From a bacterium (GTDB taxonomy: Bacteria; Bacteroidota; Ignavibacteria; Ignavibacteriales; Ignavibacteriaceae), in NCBI GenBank assembly GCA_016716565.1, contig JADJWC010000001.1:1302001-1366000 (forward strand): a stretch of 64,000 nucleotides of DNA, given 5' to 3'. A program made the position numbers and the translations under genes. The notes under the pieces are model-generated. The model was not told the DNA's origin and made no database searches. It worked only from the letters and a program-made list of their open reading frames with translations. This document shows, one piece after another, positions 9,753 through 18,542 of this stretch (positions are counted from its first letter, which is position 1; each line of letters opens with the position of its first letter).

Positions 9753-10961
9753 ATGAAAAAATTTTTATTATCTGTTTTTCTATTGCTATCTGTCCAATAT
9801 CAACTGAAGTCTCAGGTAGCAAACTATGTGGTCCTTGCTGAAATCTATGGCGGTGGCGGTGAGCAGGGATCCTACTGGATGAATGATTATGTCCTTCTTT
9901 ATAATCCAACTGAAACATTGGTTGATCTTTCAACCTGGTCTGTTCAGTATGCCATATTTCAAAGTTTCGATTGGCAGGTAGTTAGCCTGAATGGTTCAGT
10001 TAACGCCGGGCAATATTATTTTATACAGTTTGGTGGTGATGGTTCAGGAAGAACGCAGCTGCCGTTTACTCCGGATGTAATCTCAAATATCAACCTGAAC
10101 AAAATAAAAGGAAAGATTGCCTTAACAAATTTTCAAACAGCAATCACAACATCAAATCCGATAGGTGGTTCTGGCGTAATCGATTTCGTTGGTTATGGAA
10201 ACGGAACTAATGCATTCGAGGGATCAGGTCCTGCACCACAGACTTCAACTACCGAAAGCATCAGAAGAAAAGATGACATTGGGAATAACACTTATGGGAT
10301 TTATGGAAACGGCTGGGATTCAAATGATAACTTACTTGATTTTCGTTTAGAAGGAAATCTGATTGTTAACGGTCCTCTCCCCGTCGAACTCTCTTCTTTC
10401 ACTGCAAAAGTATTGAAGAAAGGGGGGATAGAACTCAACTGGAGAACAGAAACAGAAGTAAGCAACTACGGTTTTGAGATTGAACGCTCTGAAAATCCGA
10501 AATCCAAAATCCAAAATCTAGAATTCAAAAAGATCGGGTTTGTAGAAGGACACGGAAATAGTAACTCACCAAAAGATTATTCATTTACTGATAATGTGAT
10601 CAGTGGAAAATATTCCTATCGTTTAAAGCAGATTGATACAGATGGCAAGTTCGAATATTCCAAAATGATTCAAGTAGACGCAAGTGGTATGCCCGATGGA
10701 ATTGTGCTCGAGCAGAACTATCCTAATCCATTTAACCCATCAACAATAATCAAATTTGCTGTGGCAGAAACTCAGACTGCAAAACTGATAGTTTATGATG
10801 TGCTTGGTAATGAAGTAGCTGTACCGTTTTCTGGAACAGCCGAAGGCGGAAAAATATATGACGCAGAATTCAGTGGAGATAATCTCTGCAGCGGAATTTA
10901 TTTTTATCGTCTCGAAACCGAAAGCAAAATTGAAATTAGGAAGATGCTTTTGATTAAATAA
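9753..10961 (+). CDS. Secreted lamin-tail-domain protein with T9SS type A sorting domain
   Basis: 402 aa from ATG 9753, chosen over an upstream in-frame GTG at 9714 because it begins directly with a signal peptide (KKFLLSVFLLLSVQYQLKSQ) and has GAAGAGG just upstream. Residues about 20-205 look like a lamin tail domain, an Ig-like fold found in many secreted bacterial proteins: VVLAEIYGGGGEQGS, DYVLLYNPTETLVDLSTWSV, the GQYYFIQ strand, and GVIDFVGYGNGTNAFEGSGP. Then follows the PVELSSFTAKV module and LEQNYPNPFNPSTIIKF sorting signal. Likely an exported surface or matrix protein; no enzyme motif seen. The C-terminal 585 bp duplicate those of the upstream gene. Confidence 0.85.
   Translation: MKKFLLSVFLLLSVQYQLKSQVANYVVLAEIYGGGGEQGSYWMNDYVLLYNPTETLVDLSTWSVQYAIFQSFDWQVVSLNGSVNAGQYYFIQFGGDGSGRTQLPFTPDVISNINLNKIKGKIALTNFQTAITTSNPIGGSGVIDFVGYGNGTNAFEGSGPAPQTSTTESIRRKDDIGNNTYGIYGNGWDSNDNLLDFRLEGNLIVNGPLPVELSSFTAKVLKKGGIELNWRTETEVSNYGFEIERSENPKSKIQNLEFKKIGFVEGHGNSNSPKDYSFTDNVISGKYSYRLKQIDTDGKFEYSKMIQVDASGMPDGIVLEQNYPNPFNPSTIIKFAVAETQTAKLIVYDVLGNEVAVPFSGTAEGGKIYDAEFSGDNLCSGIYFYRLETESKIEIRKMLLIK
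10377..10961 (+). repeat. C-terminal T9SS module, copy 2 of the coding duplication
   Basis: Partner of 8944-9519. The variable linker here (10494-10526) is built from a tandem AAATCC/AAAATCC micro-repeat, whereas copy 1 has a different AGAAGTCAG micro-repeat at 9050-9081 in the equivalent place. Confidence 0.75.
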
Positions 10962-10968
10962 GAAGCGG

Positions 10969-11016
10969 AGAGATGACATCTTTCACCGATGTCAGATCTG
11001 TAAAGATGTCATCTCT
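10969..11016. repeat. AGAGATGACATCTTT inverted repeat, copy 1
   Basis: Perfect 15-bp arms AGAGATGACATCTTT (10969-10983) and AAAGATGTCATCTCT (11002-11016) around an 18-nt loop. It begins 8 nt after the stop of the lamin-tail gene and precedes a separate GC-rich terminator. The same left arm plus the next two bases (17 bp) recurs at 40203, so this is a dispersed repeat. Confidence 0.85.
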
Positions 11017-11038
11017 TAGCAAGAGAAGTAAGAATTAG

Positions 11039-11058
11039 CCCCGCTGAAGCGGGGTTTT
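11039..11058 (+). terminator. Rho-independent terminator after the lamin-tail gene
   Basis: CCCCGCT (11039-11045) pairs perfectly with AGCGGGG (11048-11054), loop GA, followed by TTTTCT. Located 78 nt past the stop, after the AGAGATGACATC repeat. Confidence 0.8.
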
Positions 11059-11165
11059 CTATACATTCCCAAAACTTAATCCCAACTTTTAAAATTTTCA
11101 TTTGGATAAATAAATATTTTTTCTATTTTGCAATAGATGCTATTTATCAAATAAAATTTGCGGAA

Positions 11166-11214
11166 GTGAGACAGCTCCAAAGCTGATATTTATTCCCATC
11201 TATCTTTGTCTCAC
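11166..11214 (+). other. Inverted repeat in the leader of the 408-aa secreted gene
   Basis: GTGAGACA (11166-11173) and TGTCTCAC (11207-11214) form an 8-bp stem enclosing a small AGCT-CCAA-AGCT hairpin. It ends 38 nt before the ATG at 11253, so it would sit in the 5' untranslated region if transcription starts upstream. It resembles no riboswitch I know; it could be an mRNA-stabilising leader or chance. Confidence 0.3.
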
Positions 11215-11252
11215 AATTCTCTCTTTATAACTATTTAAAGGAGGATTAATAA

Positions 11253-12479
11253 ATGCAAAAGCATTTCATATTACTGGTGTTAATATTTCTTCATTTCAAT
11301 ACTGAAATGGATGCACAATCAGGCTGGTATCAGCAAACCAGCGGAACAGAAAATCCTTTATATGGGATACATTTTTCCGATGCTAATACAGGCACATCAG
11401 TTGGTATATATGGTACAATTCTGCGAACTACAGATGGTGGGAAAATGTGGACAGAGCAGAACAGCGGCACTAACTCACATTTATTTGATGTAACTTTTTT
11501 AAACTCAGATACCGGAATTGTAGTAGGTATTGTCGGAACAATTTTAAGAACGACTGATGGCGGCCAAACATGGACAAGCCAGATAAGTGGAATTATTCCG
11601 GCCATTTGGTCAGTTTCTTTTGCTGATGAAAACAACGGAACTGCCATTGGACATGCAGGAATAATGCTTAGAACTACGGATGGAGGTATAAACTGGAATC
11701 AATTGCCTGATGCACCTACAACTTTGCGTGGAGTACACTTTGCTGATATAAATAATGGTTTTGCTGTTGGTGATAACGGACTTATTATGCGTACCACAGA
11801 CGGTGGCGCCAACTGGGTTGAACAACCAAATAACATACAGATACGTCTGGCGGGAGTTTATTTTACAGATGCTAATACCGGGACGGTAGTCGGTGGAAGC
11901 AATTTAACAGGTGCGGGAATTTACAGGACTACCGATGGAGGTGTCAACTGGATGCTTCAACATAGTATTCCCAATGAAGCACTGTCAGATGTTTATTTTA
12001 CAGACTCACAGACCGGAACAACCGTCGGATGGAGCGGAATAATTTTAAGCACTACAGATGCAGGTGCGACATGGATAACTGAAAATAGTAATACTAACAC
12101 TTCACTGATCTCAGTATTTTTTGTTAATACGGAAACAGGATTTGTTGTGGGAGGAGAAGGTACTATACTTGCTAAAACCGGTAGTGTTACTAATGTTTCA
12201 GGAGAGATCTTTCCGGAAGAATTTATTCTCGAACAAAACTATCCTAACCCATTTAATCCATCAACAACAATTAAATATTCATTACCAGAATCGGGTAATG
12301 TCAGGCTGTCTATTTATAATTTACTTAGTGAAAAAGTCACTGATCTTATAAATGAATTCCAGGAAGCTGGTATACATACAATCAATTTTAATGCATCGGA
12401 GTTAAACAGCGGCGTGTATGTTTACAAGATTGAATCAAACGGGATTATACAATCACGTAAGATGGTTCTTGTTAAATAA
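11253..12479 (+). CDS. Secreted Ycf48/HCF136-like beta-propeller protein with T9SS sorting domain
   Basis: 408 aa. Signal peptide residues 1-21 (ending MDAQS). Six regularly spaced Asp-box repeats (RTTDGGKMW, RTTDGGQTW, RTTDGGINW, RTTDGGANW, RTTDGGVNW, STTDAGATW), each followed by xxxVxFxDxxxGxxVGxxGxIL blades, give a seven-bladed propeller of the Ycf48-like type. In non-phototrophs such proteins are exported and of unknown role. Sorting domain LEQNYPNPFNPSTTIKYSLP from about residue 325, ending RKMVLVK. Unlike its neighbours it lacks the PVELSSFTA module. AGGAGG at 11239-11244 is a strong ribosome-binding site. Confidence 0.87.
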   Translation: MQKHFILLVLIFLHFNTEMDAQSGWYQQTSGTENPLYGIHFSDANTGTSVGIYGTILRTTDGGKMWTEQNSGTNSHLFDVTFLNSDTGIVVGIVGTILRTTDGGQTWTSQISGIIPAIWSVSFADENNGTAIGHAGIMLRTTDGGINWNQLPDAPTTLRGVHFADINNGFAVGDNGLIMRTTDGGANWVEQPNNIQIRLAGVYFTDANTGTVVGGSNLTGAGIYRTTDGGVNWMLQHSIPNEALSDVYFTDSQTGTTVGWSGIILSTTDAGATWITENSNTNTSLISVFFVNTETGFVVGGEGTILAKTGSVTNVSGEIFPEEFILEQNYPNPFNPSTTIKYSLPESGNVRLSIYNLLSEKVTDLINEFQEAGIHTINFNASELNSGVYVYKIESNGIIQSRKMVLVK

Positions 12480-12510
12480 TCGTTAATTCCTAAACTTATC
12501 TATTAAAACT

Positions 12511-12552
12511 AAAGAGAATGTAAGGCTGACACTTTTCATTCTCTTTTTTTTC
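12511..12552 (+). terminator. Rho-independent terminator after the Ycf48-like gene
   Basis: AAGAGAATG (12512-12520) pairs perfectly with CATTCTCTT (12537-12545), 16-nt loop, followed by a run of eight Ts. Confidence 0.8.
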
Positions 12553-12621
12553 ACTTATTTTTCAACTCACAATCCAGTTGTAATTAACTATTTATTCATA
12601 ATATCTAATCGGAGGGCAAAT

Positions 12622-13914
12622 ATGAAAAAATCATATTTACTTTTATTAATTTCTTTTCTCCTACTTCCACTAAGTTTTTCTTACGGTCAGTTTTTTATAG
12701 AAGATTTTGATTATCCTGCTGGCGATACATTAATTTCACACGGTTGGAGTCAAACAGGCACCGTAACTACTAATCCTATTTTAGTTACATCTCCAGGTTT
12801 AACTTATGCAGGTTATGCGGGTTCTGGTATCGGAAATTCAGTCACTCTTCTTACCAGTGGTCAGGATGCTAACGTTCAATTTACTCCAATTACTTCTGGA
12901 GCTATATACGCTTCCTTGATGGTTAATATTGCGAGTGCTCAAACCGGAGATTATTTCTTCCATTTAGGACTAGCTAATACTACATCTATTTATATGGGGA
13001 GAGTTTTTATTAAAGTTGCAGCCAATGGTAACCTGAGATTTGGATTATCTAAATCGAGCACCAGTACGACAGTTCAACCAGTATATGGTGATTCCATTTA
13101 TATTACTGGAACGACTTATTTGCTGGTTCTTAAATATCAATTTAATCCTGATGTTACCGATGACAGTGTTTACTTGTTCATCAATCCAGCTATTAGTCCA
13201 ATTGAACCACTGCCAGATTTAGCTCACGGAACATTAACTACTGGCAATGATCCCGCGAATATAGGTGGCGTTTACATCAGGCAAGGTTCTAGTTCCTCCG
13301 CAGCTAATTTAACATTGGATGGAATTCGAATTGGAACCGCCTGGGCAGATGTGGTCCCTGTTGAATTAACTTCCTTCACAGCCAATGTCAGCGATAATGA
13401 TGTGATATTGAGCTGGTCGACTGCAAGTGAGTTAAATAACGCAGGATTTGAAGTTCAGCGTTTGATTGAAGGAAATGAATTTGCGACTATCGGTTTTATT
13501 GAAGGTCACGGCACAACCACCGAAGCGAAAACGTACAGGTTTGTAGATGCAGATCTTCTTGCGGGAAGCTATACTTACAGGTTGAAGCAGGTTGACTTTA
13601 ACGGAACATTCGCTTACTCAGATGAAGTGAATGCTGAAATTACATCACCGGTTCAATTTGAACTTGCACAGAATTATCCGAATCCGTTCAATCCAAGTAC
13701 TACCATTAAGTTTTCAATTCCTCAGAGTTCAAATGTAACCCTGAAGGTGTTCAATGCACTCGGACAGGAAGTAAGCACTTTGGTAGATCAGATTATGGAA
13801 GCAGGTTCACACACAATTAATTTTGATGCAACTCAGCTAAACAGTGGAATTTACTTCTATCGTATAGAAGCAGGTATGTTCAATGAAGTCAGGAAAATGA
13901 CGCTGATTAAATAA
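12622..13914 (+). CDS. Secreted protein of unknown function with T9SS type A sorting domain
   Basis: 430 aa. Signal peptide residues 1-22 (LLLLISFLLLPLSFSYG), then a beta-rich region of about 220 residues opening FFIEDFDYPAGDTLISHGW. That start and the GSGIGNSV and LTLDGIRIGTAW segments recall jelly-roll, carbohydrate-binding-like modules seen in secreted Bacteroidota proteins, but I cannot name a family. The C-terminus has a PVELTSFTANV module (about residue 248) and the sorting signal LAQNYPNPFNPSTTIKFSIP, ending RKMTLIK. GGAGGG at 12611-12616 precedes the ATG. Last of the four-gene T9SS cargo cluster. Confidence 0.8.
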   Translation: MKKSYLLLLISFLLLPLSFSYGQFFIEDFDYPAGDTLISHGWSQTGTVTTNPILVTSPGLTYAGYAGSGIGNSVTLLTSGQDANVQFTPITSGAIYASLMVNIASAQTGDYFFHLGLANTTSIYMGRVFIKVAANGNLRFGLSKSSTSTTVQPVYGDSIYITGTTYLLVLKYQFNPDVTDDSVYLFINPAISPIEPLPDLAHGTLTTGNDPANIGGVYIRQGSSSSAANLTLDGIRIGTAWADVVPVELTSFTANVSDNDVILSWSTASELNNAGFEVQRLIEGNEFATIGFIEGHGTTTEAKTYRFVDADLLAGSYTYRLKQVDFNGTFAYSDEVNAEITSPVQFELAQNYPNPFNPSTTIKFSIPQSSNVTLKVFNALGQEVSTLVDQIMEAGSHTINFDATQLNSGIYFYRIEAGMFNEVRKMTLIK

Positions 13915-13935
13915 ATAAATCTTTTTAATTTTTTT

Positions 13936-13982
13936 ACCCCTCCTTCCGCAAAACGACAGTGCGGATTTCAGGAGGGGTTTTT
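13936..13982 (+). terminator. Rho-independent terminator closing the T9SS cargo cluster
   Basis: ACCCCTCCT (13936-13944) pairs with AGGAGGGGT (13970-13978). An inner TCCGCA/TGCGGA stem sits on top, followed by a T run. Confidence 0.8.
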
Positions 13983-14177
13983 ATTTATAATATTACTGCG
14001 ATGGTAAATGTTGACTTGTAAATCTGAGGTGAAAAAATATTTTTTCAATTCAAAAGTTTGAATTTAGCCAACTATTAAATATTCGAGCAGCTTTTTGTAA
14101 GGGCACGTTGATTGTAACTGAAATTGCAAATTAATTTGATTATTTTCCTTCAGGTTATATATAAAAATTAGTGTGAA
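13983..14177. other. Part of a 505-bp gap: AT-rich spacer with no clear element
   Basis: Between the terminator at 13936-13982 and miaB at 14420 only a 51-codon ORF (14178-14333) stands out. I see no tRNA, repeat or strong promoter in 13983-14177 or in 14334-14419. Confidence 0.4.
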
Positions 14178-14333
14178 ATGGTTTTCGGATTTGTAAAAAT
14201 AAACGGTAAAACAAAAATAGAGCGTAATATTCGTCGTGATCATAAAATTAAAAGAATTCTATTCAACGTTATTTATGGAACAATCGGATTTCTGATATTA
14301 AATTTTATCCTTTACGCTCTCTCAACAAGCTAA
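14178..14333 (+). CDS. Possible 51-aa single-pass membrane protein
   Basis: ATG 14178 to TAA 14333. The first half is strongly basic (VKINGKTKIERNIRRDHKIK) and the second half is one hydrophobic segment (VIYGTIGFLILNFILYAL), the layout of a small membrane protein with a cytoplasmic, possibly nucleic-acid- or lipid-binding, N-terminus. No good ribosome-binding site is visible and I know no homologue, so it could be a chance ORF, but the amphipathic split makes coding plausible. Confidence 0.4.
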   Translation: MVFGFVKINGKTKIERNIRRDHKIKRILFNVIYGTIGFLILNFILYALSTS

Positions 14334-14419
14334 TCTCCTCTAACAGATAATAATTATAAGTATTTAGATTGAAACGCAGACGGTAATCTTTTATATTAGT
14401 CCGTCTATTTCATCATATT

Positions 14420-15781
14420 ATGAGTAAAAACAAAGTATATATTGAAACTTACGGCTGCCAGATGAATCTTGCAGATACTGAGATAGTTCTTGGTATTCTG
14501 CAAAATAATGGCTACAGTCTTACGAATCACTCAGAAGAAGCTGATGTTATTCTTGTAAATACCTGCAGTATCAGGGAAAATGCCGAGCAAAGAATTTATG
14601 GTAGACTCGGTAATTTCAAAACGATTAAGGATCAAAAACCTGAGCTTGTTGTTGGTGTTTTAGGTTGCATGGCTGAAAGACTACGTTCCGATCTTGTCGA
14701 TAAGAAAAAAATTGTTGATGTAGTCGTTGGTCCCGATGAATACAGAAGATTACCTGAACTAATTGATGTTGCTTTCAACGGTGATAAAGGGATTGGAGTC
14801 AAACTTTCTAAAACAGAAACTTATGATGATATAATTCCCCACAGAGAAGACGGACTTCAGGCGTGGATTTCGGTTATGCGCGGCTGTGATAAGTTCTGTA
14901 CTTTTTGTGTTGTTCCATTTACAAGAGGAAGAGAGCGAAGCCGTTCTTTAAATTCGGTTGTTGAAGAAGTAAAGCAGTTATTGAAAAGAGGATTCAAGGA
15001 AATTACTCTCCTCGGACAGAATGTTAATTCTTACAAGGATGAAGAACTTTCTGATAGCGGAGACTTTGCTAATCTTCTCGCGGCTTGTGCAGAAGTTGAC
15101 AGATCAGTAAGAATTCGTTTTACAACATCACATCCACAGGATCTTTCTGATAAATTATTATATACGATTGCTGCAAATCCAAATATCTGTAACTACATTC
15201 ATTTGCCAGTTCAGTCTGGTTCAAACCGGATACTTGAACTGATGAATCGTACTTACACAATTGAGCACTACCTTCAGTTAGTCGAAAAAGCAAGAAAAAT
15301 AATTCCCGGAGTAAGTTTCTCGACTGATATCATCACAGGATTTCCGACTGAAACGTTTGAAGATCATATTATGACACTCGATGTAATGAGGCTCGTTCGC
15401 TTCGATGGTGCGTTTATGTTTAAATACTCGCCGAGGGAGGGGACAAAAGCCTTCAGAATGAATGATGATGTTACAGAAGAAACAAAAACTAAACGGCTTC
15501 AGGAAATAATTAATCTTCAGCAGCAAATATCTTTCGAGCAAAACCAGGATTTAATAGGGAAAGAAGAAGTCGTGTTAATTGAGGGGTTCAGTAAAAAGTC
15601 TGATAAGTTTTTATCAGGCAGATCTGATACAAATAAAGTCGTAATTATTCCTGCTGCTGACGGAATTAAACCCGGAGATTATATTAAAGCCAGAATTAAC
15701 AGAGCGACTTCAGCAACTTTATTCGGAGATTTTACGGGTTTCGCAAATTTGGTTAAAGAAAACTTATCTTTGACTGGGTGA
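14420..15781 (+). CDS. miaB: tRNA-2-methylthio-N6-dimethylallyladenosine synthase
   Basis: Radical-SAM methylthiotransferase that converts i6A37 to ms2i6A37 in tRNAs reading UNN codons. N-terminal UPF0004 domain with cysteines C13 (YGCQMNLAD), the VNTCSIRENAEQR motif and VLGCMAER; radical-SAM CxxxCxxC in GCDKFCTFCVVPFTRG near residue 155; and a C-terminal TRAM domain. 453 aa, usual length. The PFTRGRERSR motif favours MiaB over RimO, whose gene is at 25994. In Bacteroidota the order miaB, sigma-54 activator, lptE is commonly conserved, and it is kept here with two genes inserted. Confidence 0.95.
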   Translation: MSKNKVYIETYGCQMNLADTEIVLGILQNNGYSLTNHSEEADVILVNTCSIRENAEQRIYGRLGNFKTIKDQKPELVVGVLGCMAERLRSDLVDKKKIVDVVVGPDEYRRLPELIDVAFNGDKGIGVKLSKTETYDDIIPHREDGLQAWISVMRGCDKFCTFCVVPFTRGRERSRSLNSVVEEVKQLLKRGFKEITLLGQNVNSYKDEELSDSGDFANLLAACAEVDRSVRIRFTTSHPQDLSDKLLYTIAANPNICNYIHLPVQSGSNRILELMNRTYTIEHYLQLVEKARKIIPGVSFSTDIITGFPTETFEDHIMTLDVMRLVRFDGAFMFKYSPREGTKAFRMNDDVTEETKTKRLQEIINLQQQISFEQNQDLIGKEEVVLIEGFSKKSDKFLSGRSDTNKVVIIPAADGIKPGDYIKARINRATSATLFGDFTGFANLVKENLSLTG

Positions 15782-15819
15782 AATCTTAAAAATATTTTTT
15801 TTCAACTGGCGGTGAGAAA

Positions 15820-16551
15820 ATGCAAAAGCTTAAACTAAATTTCATTTTTATTCTGATCGTCAATATCATACCATTCACTTCAAATATTTATTCCCAGGAT
15901 GCAGATATTGTCCCTTACCTCAAAGCAATCGAAAATGGTGATCTTGCAAGTGCTAAAGAAGCTCTGACAGAATTAAAAGAAAAAAATCCGGAAGATCCTT
16001 CAGTAATGTTTCTTGATGCAGTTTTAAAGGAGAACGGACAGGAAGCCGTTGCTATTTACCAGGATATTGTAAATGATCATCCAAAATGCAAATACGCTGA
16101 TGCCTCACTCTATAGGATCTTTTCATACTACTATGCACTTGGACTTTATGAAACATCCCAGGAAAAACTGAAGCAGTTGAAATCATCATACCCGACATCA
16201 CCTTACATTCAGGTTGCCGAACAAAATATTTCAGCGCTCGAGAAAGTTGAGCAGACAAAAACTGAAACAAAGGTCGAAGAAACTCAAACTCAAACCAAAA
16301 CCGATGCTGATTATAAATTCACTATACAGGCGGGTGCATTCACGAATCTTGATAATGCAAAAAATTTAATGAGTGAATTTGAAAGCGCGAGCATTTACTC
16401 TCAACTGGGTGAAAAAGTAGTCGGAGGTACAACTTTTCACATTGTGTATGCAGGTAAATTTGAAAAACGCGAAGACGCTGAAAATTTTTTGCAGGTTTTG
16501 AGTTCTCGTTATAAAATAAATGGAAGCATTGTTCCTACACCGGAAAAATAA
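15820..16551 (+). CDS. Periplasmic TPR-SPOR domain protein
   Basis: 243 aa. Signal peptide to about residue 25 (NIIPFTSNIYSQ), then TPR-like helices (residues 30-135), a Thr/Gln/Lys-rich linker (TETKVEETQTQTKTD), and a C-terminal SPOR domain of about 75 residues beginning YKFTIQAGAFTNLDNAKNL. SPOR domains bind denuded peptidoglycan glycans, typically at division sites, so a role in envelope remodelling or division is inferred. Stop codon adjoins the next gene's ATG (0-nt gap), so they are coupled. Confidence 0.85.
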   Translation: MQKLKLNFIFILIVNIIPFTSNIYSQDADIVPYLKAIENGDLASAKEALTELKEKNPEDPSVMFLDAVLKENGQEAVAIYQDIVNDHPKCKYADASLYRIFSYYYALGLYETSQEKLKQLKSSYPTSPYIQVAEQNISALEKVEQTKTETKVEETQTQTKTDADYKFTIQAGAFTNLDNAKNLMSEFESASIYSQLGEKVVGGTTFHIVYAGKFEKREDAENFLQVLSSRYKINGSIVPTPEK

Positions 16552-17322
16552 ATGAAAATTATTTTTCTAGGTACAAGCTCAGGCAAGGTTTCTGTTTCTC
16601 GTAATTACTCTTCCATACTTTTTTCTTCCGGAAAATACAACTTGCTCGTCGATGCTGGCGAAGGAATATCCAGATCTCTGATTCATAATAATATTTCTTT
16701 TGATTCCGTTGATGGTATCCTGTTTACTCATCTTCATCCTGATCATTCTGCAGGGTTACCGGGTTTAATCATCCAGATGAAAATGAATAAAAGAAAAAAA
16801 GATCTGCAAATTTTTGTATATAAAAGTCTGCAAAACGTGATTCAAGATTTTTTGCTCAATTCGTACATACTTCCTGAAAGAAAAAATTTTGAAATTGAAT
16901 ACGTTACTTTTAATGAGAACGAAAAAATCAAAGTTGCCGAAGAATTCTATTTCACTGGAAGAAAAAATTCTCACTTGAACAAACTTGAAAGTTATACGAA
17001 AATTTATCCGTCTCTGAAACTTTTCAGCGGCAGTTTTTTGTTTGAAGTAGATGGTAAAAAGATTGTTTATACTTCTGATATCGGTGCCGAAGAAGACCTC
17101 TCAATATTTGATGAAATTAATCCTGATATTGTAATCAGCGAAGCCAATCATATTACCGTGCAATCAATTATTGAAAAATATCAGGCTTCATCTTCCCGGA
17201 TAATTCTTACTCATTATTCGGATGAAGAATTTCAGAGCATTAGTGAAATTTTGGCAAATCTTCCCAATGCGACAAAAGATAGAATCGAGATAGCACGGGA
17301 TTCTCAAATCCTTGAAATCTGA
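16552..17322 (+). CDS. Metallo-beta-lactamase-fold hydrolase, RNase Z-like
   Basis: 256 aa. Starts MKIIFLGTSSGKVSVSRNYS, then the zinc-binding THLHPDHSAGLPGL (HxHxDH) near residue 62, a GRKNSHLN segment, YTSDIGAEED and an ILTHYSDEEF C-terminal His. This layout matches the RNase Z/ElaC branch of the superfamily, but it is shorter than classical RNase Z and lacks an obvious long exosite arm. 3'-tRNA processing or a phosphodiesterase role are both possible. Follows the SPOR gene directly. Confidence 0.75.
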   Translation: MKIIFLGTSSGKVSVSRNYSSILFSSGKYNLLVDAGEGISRSLIHNNISFDSVDGILFTHLHPDHSAGLPGLIIQMKMNKRKKDLQIFVYKSLQNVIQDFLLNSYILPERKNFEIEYVTFNENEKIKVAEEFYFTGRKNSHLNKLESYTKIYPSLKLFSGSFLFEVDGKKIVYTSDIGAEEDLSIFDEINPDIVISEANHITVQSIIEKYQASSSRIILTHYSDEEFQSISEILANLPNATKDRIEIARDSQILEI

Positions 17323-17426
17323 TTGTTTTTTAGATTAATATCCATTAAAAACACTATTTCAATTCAGGGTCTTAATGTTTATTTTTACACCTGCGACAGA
17401 TTGTCATTCAAATCTATTATTTCAAA

Positions 17427-18542
17427 GTGAACAGAGAAGAATTCAAAAAGAAACACGGAATTATTAGCCAATCCAGTGAAATAAATGACTTGGTTGATGT
17501 AGTAATGCAGGTAGCATCATCTGACATTACAATCTTAGTTTATGGTGAGAGCGGAGTCGGGAAAGAGGTTTTTGCACGTGCAATTCATAACTCAAGTAAA
17601 AGAGCCGGGAAAGAACTCGTAAGTGTAAACTGTGGTGCGATACCGGAGGGAATTCTGGAAAGCGAATTATTCGGACACAAGAAAGGTGCTTTCACCGGAG
17701 CCTTTGAAGGAAGAAAAGGTTACTTTGAAATTGCTGATGGCGGTACACTTTTTTTAGATGAGATAGCAGAGATGCCTCTTACCACTCAGGTGAAAGTTTT
17801 GAGGGCGATAGAATTTAAAGAGTTCATGCGTATTGGTGCTGAAACCGTTACTAAAGTTGATGTAAGAATCATAGCAGCAACAAATAAAGATTTGCAGGAA
17901 GAAGTCAACAACAGAAAATTCAGGGAAGATTTATTCTTCAGACTTAAAGCTGTCAGTCTGAATATTCCTCCGCTGCGAAAAAGAAAAGGGGATATTCCGT
18001 TACTCGTGAATCATTTTCTTGAGCAATATGCAAAAGCAAATAATTTACCTATTCCGAAAATTACAGATGATGCGATGGATTTTTTGTTTGAATACAATTG
18101 GCCGGGTAATGTTCGTGAGCTTAAAAACACCATCGAAACTGCATTTGCACTTAACAGAAGTGGAATTATAGATGTTGATTCATTTGCGAATTTAGCAGCA
18201 CCTGTTGAAAATAATAATTCAATGAGAAACTTACCTGTATTCTTGCGTAAAACACCTGAAGATGCTGACAGGGAACTTTTATACAGAGCACTGTTCGAAA
18301 TAAAAAAGGATTTGATTGAACTTAAAGATCTTGTAGTGAATACTAGCAGGGAAACAGCAGTCAAAACAGATGAACCAAAAAAGAATCTTTTTGCACTGGA
18401 TGTCATCGAACGCGATACGATAAAAGCTGCACTTGATAAAACCCGTGGTAATAAGAGAAAAGCTTCCAAATTATTGAATATCAGCGAACGTACTTTATAC
18501 AGAAAAATTAAGCAATATGACTTATTGGAAGAAGGATTATGA
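17427..18542 (+). CDS. Sigma-54-dependent transcriptional activator without a sensor domain
   Basis: 371 aa AAA+ enhancer-binding protein. Walker A GESGVGKE at residues 40-47, the sigma-54-contacting GAFTGA loop at 87-92, Walker B GGTLFLDE ending at 111-112, sensor region PPLRKRKGDIP, and a Fis-type helix-turn-helix at the C-terminus (KRKASKLLNISERTLYRKI). The protein begins at the AAA+ domain, so there is no receiver, GAF or PAS input domain. Activity must be set by partner binding or expression. GTG start. Overlaps lptE by 4 nt. This gene next to miaB and lptE is a recurrent Bacteroidota arrangement. Confidence 0.92.
   Translation: MNREEFKKKHGIISQSSEINDLVDVVMQVASSDITILVYGESGVGKEVFARAIHNSSKRAGKELVSVNCGAIPEGILESELFGHKKGAFTGAFEGRKGYFEIADGGTLFLDEIAEMPLTTQVKVLRAIEFKEFMRIGAETVTKVDVRIIAATNKDLQEEVNNRKFREDLFFRLKAVSLNIPPLRKRKGDIPLLVNHFLEQYAKANNLPIPKITDDAMDFLFEYNWPGNVRELKNTIETAFALNRSGIIDVDSFANLAAPVENNNSMRNLPVFLRKTPEDADRELLYRALFEIKKDLIELKDLVVNTSRETAVKTDEPKKNLFALDVIERDTIKAALDKTRGNKRKASKLLNISERTLYRKIKQYDLLEEGL

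Noticed and set aside
18011..18469. 152-codon antisense ORF under the sigma-54 activator
   Set aside because: Mirror of a strongly conserved AAA+ coding frame, Ser/Leu-rich translation, no ribosome-binding site; a shadow ORF.
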